Below are positions 52,538-62,207 of a DNA stretch of 62,899 nt, piece by piece (the stretch's first letter is position 1; the number at the start of each line of letters is the position of its first letter). Under the pieces are notes generated by a model. The model was given only the letters and a program-made list of their open reading frames with translations. It did not search any database and had not been told where the DNA came from. Source of the DNA: Paenibacillus marchantiophytorum (GTDB lineage Bacteria; Bacillota; Bacilli; Paenibacillales; NBRC-103111); assembly GCF_014640555.1 (NCBI RefSeq), contig NZ_BMHE01000008.1, forward strand, positions 1-62,899. The letters are read 5' to 3'. The position numbers and the translations under genes are program-made.

Positions 52538-55435
52538 TTATATGAGAATCAATTCTTCAAGCAGCCCTTCGATTTGTTGCTTCGTTACGCCTGTCATCGT
52601 ATTCTCACCCAGCTGCTTAATCGTTGATTTGCGAACGAAGTTAAGAAAGGGGCCTTCGAATAAGGATGACATATGCTTCTGGAAAATCGCCGTCGCCACT
52701 TCATGATCCAGCACATCATCGATTCTCGAATGCTCATTAAATGTAACGCGGAAGAGATCACTATTCCCATATGTGAATGTGTAGTCTCCAGATCCTAGAA
52801 GGACGCGCACACCTTGTGCAACTTCACTTATGGCTTGAATGCCAGGGATCAAGGTGTCGAGGGAATTCCCCCCTTCTTTCACGCTGCCAACTGCAGCTCC
52901 TGCAAGAATGACATCTGCGGTTGTGTTTGCTGGGATACGTACCGTCACTTGAATTTGTCCCTGATCCACCTGCCAACCGGACTCGATTCGTCCATATAGG
53001 GAGGTATGCGCTGCTTTGGCATAAGAGAGACGATTCAATCCAAACATCGGCTCGATATGAATACGCTTGAAGGCCGGTACTGTAACGTCCATATCCAGGC
53101 CGGCTATTTTGCGGTACATCCAGTCTCCGATGGCTCCATAAGCATAGTGGTTAAAAGAGTTCATATCATCGCTCCAGAAGGAACCGTCCGATTTAATGCT
53201 GTCCCAATGCTCCCAGATGGTTGTCGCTCCCTTGGAAACGGAATACAGCCATCCTGGATAGCTTTCTTGCAGCAGCAGCTTAACCGCTGTTTCGTGATAG
53301 CCGTTATTCGAAAGCGCGAAGCACAAGTAAGGTGTGCCCACGAAGCCTGTTGATAAATGATAATCATTATCCAGAATCAGTTCATTGAGATCTTTCGCCA
53401 CTCTTGCACGTACCTCGTCATCGACTAGATCGAAGACAAGCGCAAGGATATGCGCAGTTTGCGTTGGGGCCGCGACGCGCCCATTTTTCGTCATAAATTC
53501 ATCGCGGAAAGCTTGAATAACGCCTTGATAAAGCTCCTCGAAAGCAAGTGCTTCTTCTTCATGCCCAAGAACTCTTGCAGCATCACGAACAATACGCGTC
53601 GAATACGCATAATACGCCGTTGCAATCAAAGCGACAGGTGTCGCACCAATGTAGCTGTTTTCCTTCGCATCCAGCGCAAGCCAATCTCCGAAATGAAAGC
53701 CTGTGTTCCATAGGAATTCTTGATCGCCTTGGGAGCGGATGTAGGAAATCCATCCTTTCATGCTTTCATATTGTTCAGCAAGCAGACGCTTATCCCCATA
53801 GTATTGATAAACGGTCCACGGGCAGATTACCGCAGCATCTCCCCATGCAGCTGAGTTCTCTCCGCCTACAACGTCCGGAACAACAAAAGGAATGCCGCCA
53901 TTCGGTCTTTGTTCAGCCTTCATATCATGCAGCCACTTCGTGAAGAAGGGTCCGCCTTGGTAATTAAATAACGCCGTGGAGATGAAAACCTGAGCATCCC
54001 CCGTCCACCCTAACCGTTCGTCACGCTGTGGACAATCTGTCGGTACGTCTAGGAAATTGCCACGTTGGCCCCAGCGAATGTTGCTTTGCAATTGATTCAC
54101 TCTAGTATCCGAACATTCGAACTCACCTGTCGGCTCCATATCGGTATGCATGACTTCACCGAGGAAAGCATCCAGCGGAAGGCCATTCTCTTGGCCGGGA
54201 AAGCCCTCGACCCTTACATAGCGAAAGCCCATGAAGCTGAAATAAGGTGCATAGGTTTCGGGACCACTCCCTTTCACGATATAGGTCACGACCTGCTTCG
54301 CCGGACGCAGGTTACCAAAATATATATTCCCATCCTTATCCAAGACCTCGGCATGTTTAAGCTCAATCCGCGTACCTGCAGGGGCAGATACTGTGAAGCG
54401 CATGCGGCCTACCATATTTTGTCCCATATCCAGTACATGATCGCCGGCAGGCGTTACGAAATAAGCAATCGGACGTATTACCTCAGTTACACGAGTCGAT
54501 GCGTTTTCTTGAGGCACCAAAACATCAAAGCTTACATCTGTACAAACCTGAGTGGCACACCACTTGTCATCTCGGAAATTGGCCGAGCTCCAGCCTGAAT
54601 GCTCTAAACGCGCATCATACGTTTCACCATGGTAAATCGTTGCATATTGAATCGCTCCCGTAGAAGCCTTCCAGGTCGTATCTGTGGCCACTACTTCTTC
54701 TGTGCCATCTTTATATTGAATATGCAGCTGTGCGAGGGCAGCCCGGCGTTCACCGTATTTAAAGTTTTTATTTTCAAATCCCATCCCGCTCCTGTACCAA
54801 CCATCCCCGAGCAGAATACCTATCCCGTTACCATCACGTTGAAGCATATCCGTTACATCATAGGTTTGAACCTGCAGCCGAGTTGGATAACTCGTCCAGC
54901 CTGGCGCCAGCAGCTCATCGGAAACACGAGTTCCATTTACATACAGCTCATAGACGCCTGCAGCCGTCGCATAAATACGTGCAGACAGGACATCCCCTCC
55001 AACCTCAAACTGCTTGCGAAGCAGAAATGCAGGCTCGGACTGCGGATCCATTTCACTTTCATCAGGTGTGATCCACTCAGCTTGCCATTCCCCTTGATCC
55101 ATCAAGCCCATCTCCCACCAAGCGACTTCACTCCATGCGGATTCACGGCCAAGGTTATCCCAGACTTTCACTTTATAGTGGTAACGAGCTCTGGATAGCA
55201 GCTCAGGTCCCCCATAAACAAGTTGAATAGACTGATCGGATTCCATATAGCCTGTATCCCACACTGGTTTTGTAAAATCACCCACTTCGTTAGCTACGAT
55301 GATCTGATACCCTCGCTGCAGCGTGCCGCGGCGATCGGACTCAATTTGCCAGCTTAGTTGTGGATGCTTCGCTCCAATGCCAAGCGGATTCGTTCTATAT
55401 TCACATTTCAACGCTGTAACCTGTAAATTCCCCAT
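52538..55435 (-). CDS. GH78 alpha-L-rhamnosidase, full length
   Basis: A cytoplasmic protein of 965 residues. Beta-sandwich domains cover about 1-420, including a carbohydrate-binding-like region, followed by the (alpha/alpha)6 catalytic barrel (about 430-790). The signature is DCPQRDERLGWTGD (467-480) and a second conserved Glu lies in TTIWEHWDS. A C-terminal beta-sandwich follows. An extra tail of about 80 residues at the end has helical character. It releases terminal L-rhamnose. AGGAGG lies 6 nt before the ATG at 55435; an upstream ATG at 55462 would run into the permease gene end and has no site. It lies between the CUT1 permeases and the compact GH78-like gene. Confidence 0.93.
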   Translation of the reverse strand: MGNLQVTALKCEYRTNPLGIGAKHPQLSWQIESDRRGTLQRGYQIIVANEVGDFTKPVWDTGYMESDQSIQLVYGGPELLSRARYHYKVKVWDNLGRESAWSEVAWWEMGLMDQGEWQAEWITPDESEMDPQSEPAFLLRKQFEVGGDVLSARIYATAAGVYELYVNGTRVSDELLAPGWTSYPTRLQVQTYDVTDMLQRDGNGIGILLGDGWYRSGMGFENKNFKYGERRAALAQLHIQYKDGTEEVVATDTTWKASTGAIQYATIYHGETYDARLEHSGWSSANFRDDKWCATQVCTDVSFDVLVPQENASTRVTEVIRPIAYFVTPAGDHVLDMGQNMVGRMRFTVSAPAGTRIELKHAEVLDKDGNIYFGNLRPAKQVVTYIVKGSGPETYAPYFSFMGFRYVRVEGFPGQENGLPLDAFLGEVMHTDMEPTGEFECSDTRVNQLQSNIRWGQRGNFLDVPTDCPQRDERLGWTGDAQVFISTALFNYQGGPFFTKWLHDMKAEQRPNGGIPFVVPDVVGGENSAAWGDAAVICPWTVYQYYGDKRLLAEQYESMKGWISYIRSQGDQEFLWNTGFHFGDWLALDAKENSYIGATPVALIATAYYAYSTRIVRDAARVLGHEEEALAFEELYQGVIQAFRDEFMTKNGRVAAPTQTAHILALVFDLVDDEVRARVAKDLNELILDNDYHLSTGFVGTPYLCFALSNNGYHETAVKLLLQESYPGWLYSVSKGATTIWEHWDSIKSDGSFWSDDMNSFNHYAYGAIGDWMYRKIAGLDMDVTVPAFKRIHIEPMFGLNRLSYAKAAHTSLYGRIESGWQVDQGQIQVTVRIPANTTADVILAGAAVGSVKEGGNSLDTLIPGIQAISEVAQGVRVLLGSGDYTFTYGNSDLFRVTFNEHSRIDDVLDHEVATAIFQKHMSSLFEGPFLNFVRKSTIKQLGENTMTGVTKQQIEGLLEELILI

Positions 55436-55464
55436 AGTTATCCTCCTCATTAACGACCCCATGA

Positions 55465-56295
55465 TTAGCCTTTAACCGAACCTGCTGTCATCCCTGCTAC
55501 AATTTTTTTGTTAAAAACAATGAATAATACAAGAGGCGGTAAGGTGATCAATAAAATGTTCATAAATAGCAGATTCCATTGCGTCACGAACTGGCTTTGG
55601 AAATTATAAAGCGTTAATTGCACTGTCGCATTCTTAGCTCCTGGGAAGAAATACAAGGGGTTCGTAAAGTCATTAAATATCCCTACGGACGATGTGACAA
55701 TAATGGTTGCTGTTACAGGTTGCAGTAGTGGCAGAATGATTCTATAGAACAATCCCAATCCGCTGGAACCATCCACCACAGCAGCTTCATCTACTTCACG
55801 CGGAATGCCTGCCATAAACCCTTTGTACAGCAAGACCCCGAAAGGAAATCCGAGTGCCACCTCGACGAGAACGAGACCTGGCAGCGTTTTGAACAAACCA
55901 ATACCATTCAAGACCCAGATCGTGGGTACGATAGCTGGCGGTATAATTAATCCAGACAGGACAAGGAAGTTGAGCCATGGCGTCGCACGATCATTTCTGC
56001 GCTGCATCACAAACCCTGCCATCGCACAAACAAGAATCAACACGGTAATGGATATGACCGTCAGCAAAGTACTGTTGTAAAATGCCCGCAATAACATGTA
56101 ATCCCGGGCAGTGATTACTTCCTTCAGATTGTCCCAAAGATGAATCGTTGAAGGCCAAGCTAAGTTCAACAAGGAAGATTCTTTCTTGTCCTTGAGTGCA
56201 TTGACAATAACAAAGTAGAATGGAATCCAGAAGATAACAATGGTCAGAAGAATGGCAATGACTTCAATGCCTAAGCCTTTTATTTTCCTGCTCAT
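55465..56295 (-). CDS. CUT1 carbohydrate ABC transporter permease (MalG type)
   Basis: Permease of 276 residues with six membrane segments and EAA loop EVDEAAVVDGSSGLGLF. It ends with KKIVAGMTAGSVKG, the usual MalG-family C-terminus. It overlaps the partner permease by 4 bp (ATGA), so translation is coupled. With it and the binding lipoprotein it imports an oligosaccharide, probably rhamnose-containing given the GH78 genes that follow. Confidence 0.92.
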   Translation of the reverse strand: MSRKIKGLGIEVIAILLTIVIFWIPFYFVIVNALKDKKESSLLNLAWPSTIHLWDNLKEVITARDYMLLRAFYNSTLLTVISITVLILVCAMAGFVMQRRNDRATPWLNFLVLSGLIIPPAIVPTIWVLNGIGLFKTLPGLVLVEVALGFPFGVLLYKGFMAGIPREVDEAAVVDGSSGLGLFYRIILPLLQPVTATIIVTSSVGIFNDFTNPLYFFPGAKNATVQLTLYNFQSQFVTQWNLLFMNILLITLPPLVLFIVFNKKIVAGMTAGSVKG

Positions 56296-57158
56296 AGTTC
56301 CGCCTCTTTTCTGTTCAGGTAAGAATACAGCGGAAGGGCAAGCGCCGTTACCACAATAAATAAAATCACGTTTCCTGCTGTAGCCAGACCATAATAACCA
56401 CCTTGGTACTGCTTATAGATGATGGAGGCGATAAGGTCAGTCGTAAATCCAGGCCCCCCCTTGGTCATTGCCCAAACGAGGTCGAAGGATCGCAATCCAC
56501 CGATAAACGATAAAATGATAACGGAATTCGTTGCCGGACGGCTTAACGGGAGAATAATATGCCAGAACTTACGGAATGCTCCTCCTCCATCCATCTCTAG
56601 GGCTTCATAATACTCTTGAGGAATAGAGAGAATTCCAGCGATATAGATGACGGTTGCGAAGCCAACGCCTTTCCATACATCAACGAGGGCAACGGACAGC
56701 AGTGCTATGCGTGTATCACCTAACCAGTCAGGGCCAGCAATACCGATTGCCGCTAATGCCGTATTGATTAATCCTTGTGTTGGATGCATCATCATGCTAA
56801 AGGTAATGCCAACTGCAATGGTACTAAGCAAGGTTGGAAAAAATATGACAGACCGCAGATAACCCTTGGCTCTTATTTTTGAAGTTAGAAATACGCCTAG
56901 CAACAAGCCCAAAACAACTTTTAAAACGCAAGTGACTAAAGCATAAATGAGTGTATTCTTAAATCCGATTAGGAGTGAAGCTTCTTGGAAAAACATTGTA
57001 AAGTTATCCAAACCGATAAACGTCCAGCTCGTTAAATTCCATCTTGTCAAACTGAAGAAAAAAGACATAATGGTTGGAAAAATGAAAATCAATAAGTAAA
57101 TAATGGCTGCAGGAATAAGAAAAGCATATGAGTACGTACGTTTGAACACCTTGGCCAC
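56292..57158 (-). CDS. CUT1 carbohydrate ABC transporter permease (MalF type)
   Basis: Permease with six membrane segments and EAA loop YYEALEMDGGGAFRKF, the partner of the MalG-type gene it overlaps. Both plausible starts are GTG: 57167 lies directly on AGGGG with no spacing, and 57158 has a proper gap, so 57158 is preferred (about 288 residues). It follows the binding-protein gene after a terminator-like hairpin. Confidence 0.9.
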   Translation of the reverse strand: MAKVFKRTYSYAFLIPAAIIYLLIFIFPTIMSFFFSLTRWNLTSWTFIGLDNFTMFFQEASLLIGFKNTLIYALVTCVLKVVLGLLLGVFLTSKIRAKGYLRSVIFFPTLLSTIAVGITFSMMMHPTQGLINTALAAIGIAGPDWLGDTRIALLSVALVDVWKGVGFATVIYIAGILSIPQEYYEALEMDGGGAFRKFWHIILPLSRPATNSVIILSFIGGLRSFDLVWAMTKGGPGFTTDLIASIIYKQYQGGYYGLATAGNVILFIVVTALALPLYSYLNRKEAEL

Positions 57159-57184
57159 CGAGATCACCCCTAAGTTTAAGAAAA

Positions 57185-57219
57185 GAGCCGGTCCTGCATG
57201 AATTTCGCATCGCCGACTC
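57185..57219 (-). terminator. Intra-operon terminator-like hairpin after the binding-protein gene
   Basis: On the minus strand GAGTCGG pairs with CCGGCTC and an inner ATGC/GCA pairing, followed by TTTTCTT. It is likely a partial terminator that lowers permease expression relative to the binding protein. Confidence 0.6.
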
Positions 57220-57241
57220 CTCTCTGATTAATCTTTAATTA

Positions 57242-58591
57242 CTACCATCCTTGAAGACCAAGTTGCTTGGCTTGTTTCTCTACATCTTTGTCATACACTT
57301 CAGCGCCTTGTTTACCTGTTTTGATAGCGGCTCCGACTTCGGTTGTAATTTGCGGTAAGCTGGAACCTTTAATTGGGGAAACAAATTCCAAAGCTGGTGC
57401 TGTTTTATTGCCGTCAAAATATGGCGTCATATCTTTCACTGCTTGTGCAACATTATCCGGCAGTTTGGCACCTTTAATTGCATAAGGGCCTGATGGCATG
57501 GACGCTGCCGACTGTGCGGCTACACCTTCCAAGGAAGCGATGAATTCGACAAATTTCTTCGCTTGCTCCGCATGCTTAGTCGCTTTGTAAATGTAGGCAC
57601 CGCTTGGCATCCACACCGTTAACCCATTCGTTGCCGCACTGTCCCCCGGCTGTGCAAAGAAGCCGATATCCTTCATTTTGTCTGGGAAATTCTGCCCAAG
57701 CGCTGGCGTTGCAAAGGATAGCATCGGATATTGAGCACCTTTGCCCTCCGCAAGCATCTTCAAGCCCGCATCATACGTTGTTGCTAAGAAATCTTTGTTC
57801 ATGTATCCTTTTTTCGCAATTTCCTCCAGCTTTTCAAAGCTTTTAAGTGCTCCTGCATCCGTCGCATATTTCACTTTATTCGCTGTATATTCATCCGCAA
57901 ACTTCGGATTGGCGGCCTGCACATTGTAATAATCCGCTAATACAACGAGTTGTGACGTCCAATCATCTTTATAAGAACCGATGACAGGTGTGATGCCAGC
58001 TGCTTTGATTTTCTCACTGTTCGCCATCAATTCGGCCCATGTCTTCGGTACGGAGAGACCCAGATCAGCATAAATCTTCTTGTTGTAGAACCATCCGCCG
58101 GCCATCGTTGAGCCAATCGGGCCTGCATAGACTTTACCTTTGGAAGAGACCGTCGGTTTAAAGGAATCAATCACATTCGCTTGAAAAGGTTCACTCGTAA
58201 GATCAAGCAGGTTTTGTTCTGGATTAAGCGCTTGCATAAGTGATCCGCTGTTATAGAAGAAAACATCTGTCATATCTCCAGTTGCTAGACGAGTTTTGAC
58301 AATGTTATCGCCTTCTCCGCCGCCTGGGCGTGTTTCTTGTTCAACATGGATGTTCGGATATTTCTTTTCGAATGCTGCAACAATCCCTTTTGCAATATTG
58401 ACAGAATCCTGTGTATTATCGATTAATAGTGAAATGGTTACTTTCTCATCCGCTTTTTTGGAGCTGCTGTCTGTCGCTTGCCCTTTCGTACCGCCAGATG
58501 ATGTGGATGTCGTTCCGCAGCCTGCTACCACACCTGCCAATAGTACCGAAGTGGAAATCCCTGCAACCCATTTTGATGTCTTTTTATTCAT
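57242..58591 (-). CDS. Extracellular solute-binding lipoprotein (family 1, CUT1)
   Basis: Sugar-binding lipoprotein of 449 residues with lipobox VAGC (Cys25), then a Gly/Ser/Thr spacer and a family 1 fold (VTISLLIDNTQDS, AEGKGAQYPML, YIYKATKHAEQAKKFVEFI). AAGGGGG lies 8 nt before the ATG at 58591; an in-frame ATG 21 bp earlier overlaps the site. It is the first gene of the rhamnosidase transporter operon. Its leader holds widely spaced inverted arms GGTTAGGA/TCCTAACC. Confidence 0.92.
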   Translation of the reverse strand: MNKKTSKWVAGISTSVLLAGVVAGCGTTSTSSGGTKGQATDSSSKKADEKVTISLLIDNTQDSVNIAKGIVAAFEKKYPNIHVEQETRPGGGEGDNIVKTRLATGDMTDVFFYNSGSLMQALNPEQNLLDLTSEPFQANVIDSFKPTVSSKGKVYAGPIGSTMAGGWFYNKKIYADLGLSVPKTWAELMANSEKIKAAGITPVIGSYKDDWTSQLVVLADYYNVQAANPKFADEYTANKVKYATDAGALKSFEKLEEIAKKGYMNKDFLATTYDAGLKMLAEGKGAQYPMLSFATPALGQNFPDKMKDIGFFAQPGDSAATNGLTVWMPSGAYIYKATKHAEQAKKFVEFIASLEGVAAQSAASMPSGPYAIKGAKLPDNVAQAVKDMTPYFDGNKTAPALEFVSPIKGSSLPQITTEVGAAIKTGKQGAEVYDKDVEKQAKQLGLQGW

Positions 58592-58615
58592 CTTCAAATC
58601 CCCCTTAGTCATCTT

Positions 58616-58692
58616 GGTTAGGATGAATCGATTCCTATGTTTACCACGAGTTCGTTATCCCCGTGCTTTAATCTTAATCGTTTTTCCTAACC
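58616..58692. promoter_or_regulatory. Paired 8-bp inverted arms in the leader of the rhamnoside transporter operon
   Basis: GGTTAGGA at 58616-58623 and TCCTAACC at 58685-58692 are exact inverted copies about 61 bp apart, upstream of the binding-protein gene. They could be half-sites for the response regulator or a long leader stem. Confidence 0.3.
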
Positions 58693-58732
58693 ACAGGCAG
58701 TGCGTCATTCTTCTGATTGATGTCCGTATTTT

Positions 58733-60238
58733 TTAGATTCCTGCAGGGTTCGCTAACTGATCTTTATATTGCCCAGGCGTACAGCCTGTGTATTTTTTAA
58801 ATACTTCAGAGAAGTGTCTATAGGTATGGTACCCAACTTTCTCACTTACATCATTTACTTTCAAACCGCGGCTAAGCAGTGTCTTGGCAAGCTCCATGCG
58901 AATACGAGTCACATATTTAATATACGATTCGCCCACTTCCTCCTTAAATAACACACTGAAATACGTGGGATTCATGCCAACATGCTCGGCTACCTCCTGC
59001 AGTGTGACATCACGTGTATAGTTAAGCTCCATATAATTGCGCGCTCGTGTGACGGAAGCATGCCTTGCGTGCTCACGAGCATACATCGTATTGTCTATGA
59101 GCATGTCAAGTTGACTCCGAAACCATTCCGTCACTTTCCCTCTTGCTGCCATTTCGCGTAACTCTACATGCGGTCGGTACGTTTCAGCGATGCGACTGGC
59201 TTTGTCCCCAGATGACCTTTTCGCTTCTTCGAGCGCCAAATAAAGCAGCTTAAGCATTTCATGTTCAGCAACTTCGCTATCAAGCTTTTCCATTTGGATC
59301 CACGCAATATAGCGATCAATCTGCTCGAGCATGCCGGTCTTATTACCGGAACGCAAACTCAGAATAATGGCTTCCTCACGTTCGCTTAAACCTTCTGGCC
59401 GGGTAATCAAATCGCCTAAATCCTCAAACCGCACGATCCCTTTCTCCCCCAAAAAATGTGCGGACCGTAACGCGCGAAGCGCTTCTTTATAGCTGTGTGC
59501 GGCATCCTTCAGCTCCGTATAAGTCCGACCGCTCCCAACGGAGATGTCAGCTTGCTCGGAGTCCAATTGCAGTTTCTCCCAGAACTCAGGGGTTGGCTGC
59601 TGGGCATGCACACATACAAATAATCTCTCTTGGCCATGACGTAGCGGAATCGCTGTAAAGTCCGTCTGCTCAAGCATTCGCAACTGATCTGATTCCGTCG
59701 CCAGAACGGTCACGCCAATAATGGATTCAGCACCTGACCCATAAATTTCTCGCCACTTCTCTTCAGCTTCTTCTCCAAGAAATAGCAAATCGAAGGTTGC
59801 CTTCACCAAAAGATCGCCTTGACTACTCTTTACTTTTGTCTTAAGCTCCAGCACTTCTTGCTCCTGGCTGATTTTGTCCAACACCTTGCGAATCGCTTGC
59901 TCAATCGTTGGAATTGTAATGGGCTTCTCTAAATAATCAGCAACCCCGAGATTAATCGCTCTTTTCACATATTCAAACTCATTAAACCCGCTAAACACGA
60001 TACATAATGTCTCTGGCGCTTCCCGCATAATTTCTTCAATCAGCTGAAGTCCGTCCATGCCAGGCATCCGAATATCCGTGAAAATAAGTTTGGGCCGATG
60101 TGCCCGAAATAGCTCTAGGGCTGACAGACCATTGTCAGCTGTGCCAACAAGCTCGATGCCAAAGCTTGACCAGTCTATCATTTCACGCAGGCCTTGAAGC
60201 ACAATATATTCATCGTCGAAAACCGCGGCCTTAAGCAT
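58733..60238 (-). CDS. AraC-type response regulator (YesN family) of the rhamnoside system
   Basis: Regulator of 501 residues with receiver acidic pair D8-D9 and phosphoacceptor D55 (IFTDIRMP). The C-terminal double AraC helix-turn-helix is VTLQEVAEHVGMNPTYFSV and VNDVSEKVGYHTYRHFSEVF. The ATG at 60238 has GAGGG 6 nt upstream and overlaps the kinase stop codon by 8 bp. A longer frame starting further upstream lies inside the kinase gene and is not supported. Its likely target is the downstream transporter/GH78/GH3 operon. Confidence 0.93.
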   Translation of the reverse strand: MLKAAVFDDEYIVLQGLREMIDWSSFGIELVGTADNGLSALELFRAHRPKLIFTDIRMPGMDGLQLIEEIMREAPETLCIVFSGFNEFEYVKRAINLGVADYLEKPITIPTIEQAIRKVLDKISQEQEVLELKTKVKSSQGDLLVKATFDLLFLGEEAEEKWREIYGSGAESIIGVTVLATESDQLRMLEQTDFTAIPLRHGQERLFVCVHAQQPTPEFWEKLQLDSEQADISVGSGRTYTELKDAAHSYKEALRALRSAHFLGEKGIVRFEDLGDLITRPEGLSEREEAIILSLRSGNKTGMLEQIDRYIAWIQMEKLDSEVAEHEMLKLLYLALEEAKRSSGDKASRIAETYRPHVELREMAARGKVTEWFRSQLDMLIDNTMYAREHARHASVTRARNYMELNYTRDVTLQEVAEHVGMNPTYFSVLFKEEVGESYIKYVTRIRMELAKTLLSRGLKVNDVSEKVGYHTYRHFSEVFKKYTGCTPGQYKDQLANPAGI

Positions 60239-62018
60239 CTTCATCCCTCTTTTCACCGAATAGTTGAAAGCGAATTTGGAGTTGAGTACCTTGATTGACC
60301 ACACTCGAAATCGTTAACGAACTCGTCGTTCCATAGTATAGAGTCAGTCGTTCACGCACATTTTTCAATCCATATCCTTGTTCCGTCACAGTTAAATCTG
60401 CTATGCCTACACCGTCATCTTCCACTGTAAAAACAAGAAATCCCTCGTCCCTCTTGCCCGTAAGTCGAATTGTACCTTCTCCCACCTTGGGTTCTAACCC
60501 ATGGTAAATCGCATTCTCAACAAGAGGTTGAAGCAGCAGCTTCATAATCTCCATACCCATTAAGGCTGGCTCGACCTCTTGCACATATTGAAACCGGTTA
60601 TGATACCGAATATTCTGGATCGTCATGTAATGCTCAATATGCTTTAGTTCTTTAAATACGGAGATCGTATCCTTTCCTTTATTCAAACTCAATTTAAAGC
60701 TTTCCGATAAGGATATCGCCATCTGAGCGACATCGTGATTCTTCTGCAACGTTGCCATCCAATAGATGGAATCTAACGTGTTATATAAGAAATGCGGCTT
60801 AATTTGCGCCTGCAGCGCGCGAAGCTCAGCCTCCCGCTCCTTTAACTCAGAATGAACCAAGCGTTCATTCAATTGTTTATTTTCAGAGACAACACGTTTG
60901 AAGGTTTCCCCGATCGTCCCAACCTCGTCCTGTTCGAACGTCTCATCGAATTCGCGGGCCCCCATCGTCCAATCCACCATCATTTTTTTGATTTGTAGAA
61001 GCGGGCGGGTAATACTGCCGGAAATAAAGATGGCATACATCAGCGCAATAATGCCCATTGATACAGCAATGAGTGTTGTGAGTGTGCGAATTTGATTCGA
61101 TTGTTTGAGCAGTTCATTCACTTTAATCAAATGTATAAAGGTCCAATCCGTCGTTTGATTCTGGAATTGGCTAATGAGATAACCATTTTGCTGCAATTGC
61201 TGAATCAGGAATTGGTTGTCCCCCTCTTTGAGAACGGAATTGTCGGTCAGACCATTATTAAACACGATTTTACTGCTGTCAGAGGAATTATCCAGCGCCA
61301 TGAAACCGCCGGCATTGTTATTTTCATTGAAAATATTCGTGAAAATATCCGTTGAAATATTCACGACTAACAGACCAATCGTCTGTCCGCTCGGACTTGA
61401 CGCATCCCGAAATAATTTAACCGTGGAAAAGGAATTCTTCGAGTGATCGAGTATATCATAGCCCAGGAAAACAACCTTGCCCTGATCCTGTAAAGCACTT
61501 TGATACCAATCCGTTTGTTGTATGAGCTTGATCTTATCCGGCTTCTCATATACACCCGCATCATCAGAGCGTCCCGTGCAGAAGGCCTTGAATTCCAAAT
61601 TAAACACACAGATGGAGTTTACAAATTTGGTGTCAAATTGATTGTTGTTAATCGCTTTTTGCAGCTTATTTGAAGTCCATTCACTTGTCGATTCCGTTGA
61701 ATCCGCAGATTTAGGTCCGCTGCTCTGAGCCGCGTTGCTGTTGGACAGAACCTCCCTCACCTCATTGTTCACCACAATCGAACGATTCATATTAATAATG
61801 CTGCGAAATAGTAAATCCGCCACTTCACTCGATGTTTCCAAATGATTCTCATAGGTTTGGGCATTCGTTTCCATCAATGTGTTCTTAGCAATATCGAAAG
61901 AAAAATATCCTAATAGGAAGAGCGGCGGCAAGGAGATGATAATCATAGCAACTAGAAACCGACTTCTAAGCCGTTGTAAACGAAATTTGGATAAGAGAAA
62001 CCGCAACCTTTTATTCAT
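60231..62018 (-). CDS. Sensor histidine kinase (YesM family) of the rhamnoside system
   Basis: Kinase of 595 residues. TM1 is at about 20-42, a Cache-like extracellular domain at about 45-310, TM2 at about 315-338 and then HAMP. The histidine is in IKPHFLYNTLDSIYW near residue 410, and the C-terminal ATPase has VENAIYHG, DDGVGI and GYGLKNV. GGGAGG lies 6 nt before the ATG. It is translationally coupled to the regulator. The ligand is unknown, perhaps a rhamnose-containing oligosaccharide. Confidence 0.93.
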   Translation of the reverse strand: MNKRLRFLLSKFRLQRLRSRFLVAMIIISLPPLFLLGYFSFDIAKNTLMETNAQTYENHLETSSEVADLLFRSIINMNRSIVVNNEVREVLSNSNAAQSSGPKSADSTESTSEWTSNKLQKAINNNQFDTKFVNSICVFNLEFKAFCTGRSDDAGVYEKPDKIKLIQQTDWYQSALQDQGKVVFLGYDILDHSKNSFSTVKLFRDASSPSGQTIGLLVVNISTDIFTNIFNENNNAGGFMALDNSSDSSKIVFNNGLTDNSVLKEGDNQFLIQQLQQNGYLISQFQNQTTDWTFIHLIKVNELLKQSNQIRTLTTLIAVSMGIIALMYAIFISGSITRPLLQIKKMMVDWTMGAREFDETFEQDEVGTIGETFKRVVSENKQLNERLVHSELKEREAELRALQAQIKPHFLYNTLDSIYWMATLQKNHDVAQMAISLSESFKLSLNKGKDTISVFKELKHIEHYMTIQNIRYHNRFQYVQEVEPALMGMEIMKLLLQPLVENAIYHGLEPKVGEGTIRLTGKRDEGFLVFTVEDDGVGIADLTVTEQGYGLKNVRERLTLYYGTTSSLTISSVVNQGTQLQIRFQLFGEKRDEDA

Positions 62019-62052
62019 ATTGTGCCTCCCTCATCTTTTGGCGTATACAGGT

Positions 62053-62058
62053 ATTATA
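62053..62058 (-). promoter_or_regulatory. Candidate -10 box for the rhamnoside kinase/regulator genes
   Basis: A perfect TATAAT on the minus strand lies 34 nt upstream of the kinase start. The best -35, TTATGT at 18 nt spacing, is weak. Confidence 0.4.
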
Positions 62059-62207
62059 GCTAGTTCACCCCTAATTACATAATGTGCTTATTTTTTGGGT
62101 GAGTGTCCGTTTTTTTTGGAAAAGGATTGAGACTCCTTGCTCGAATGTAAGAAAAGTGGCTTTGCCACCCTGAGAGATGAGCATCTTCATAACGGTTTTC
62201 AGCAATC

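Noticed and set aside
52814..55198. Several plus-strand frames antisense to the GH78 gene
   Set aside because: They mirror the codon structure of the GH78 frame and lack start signals.
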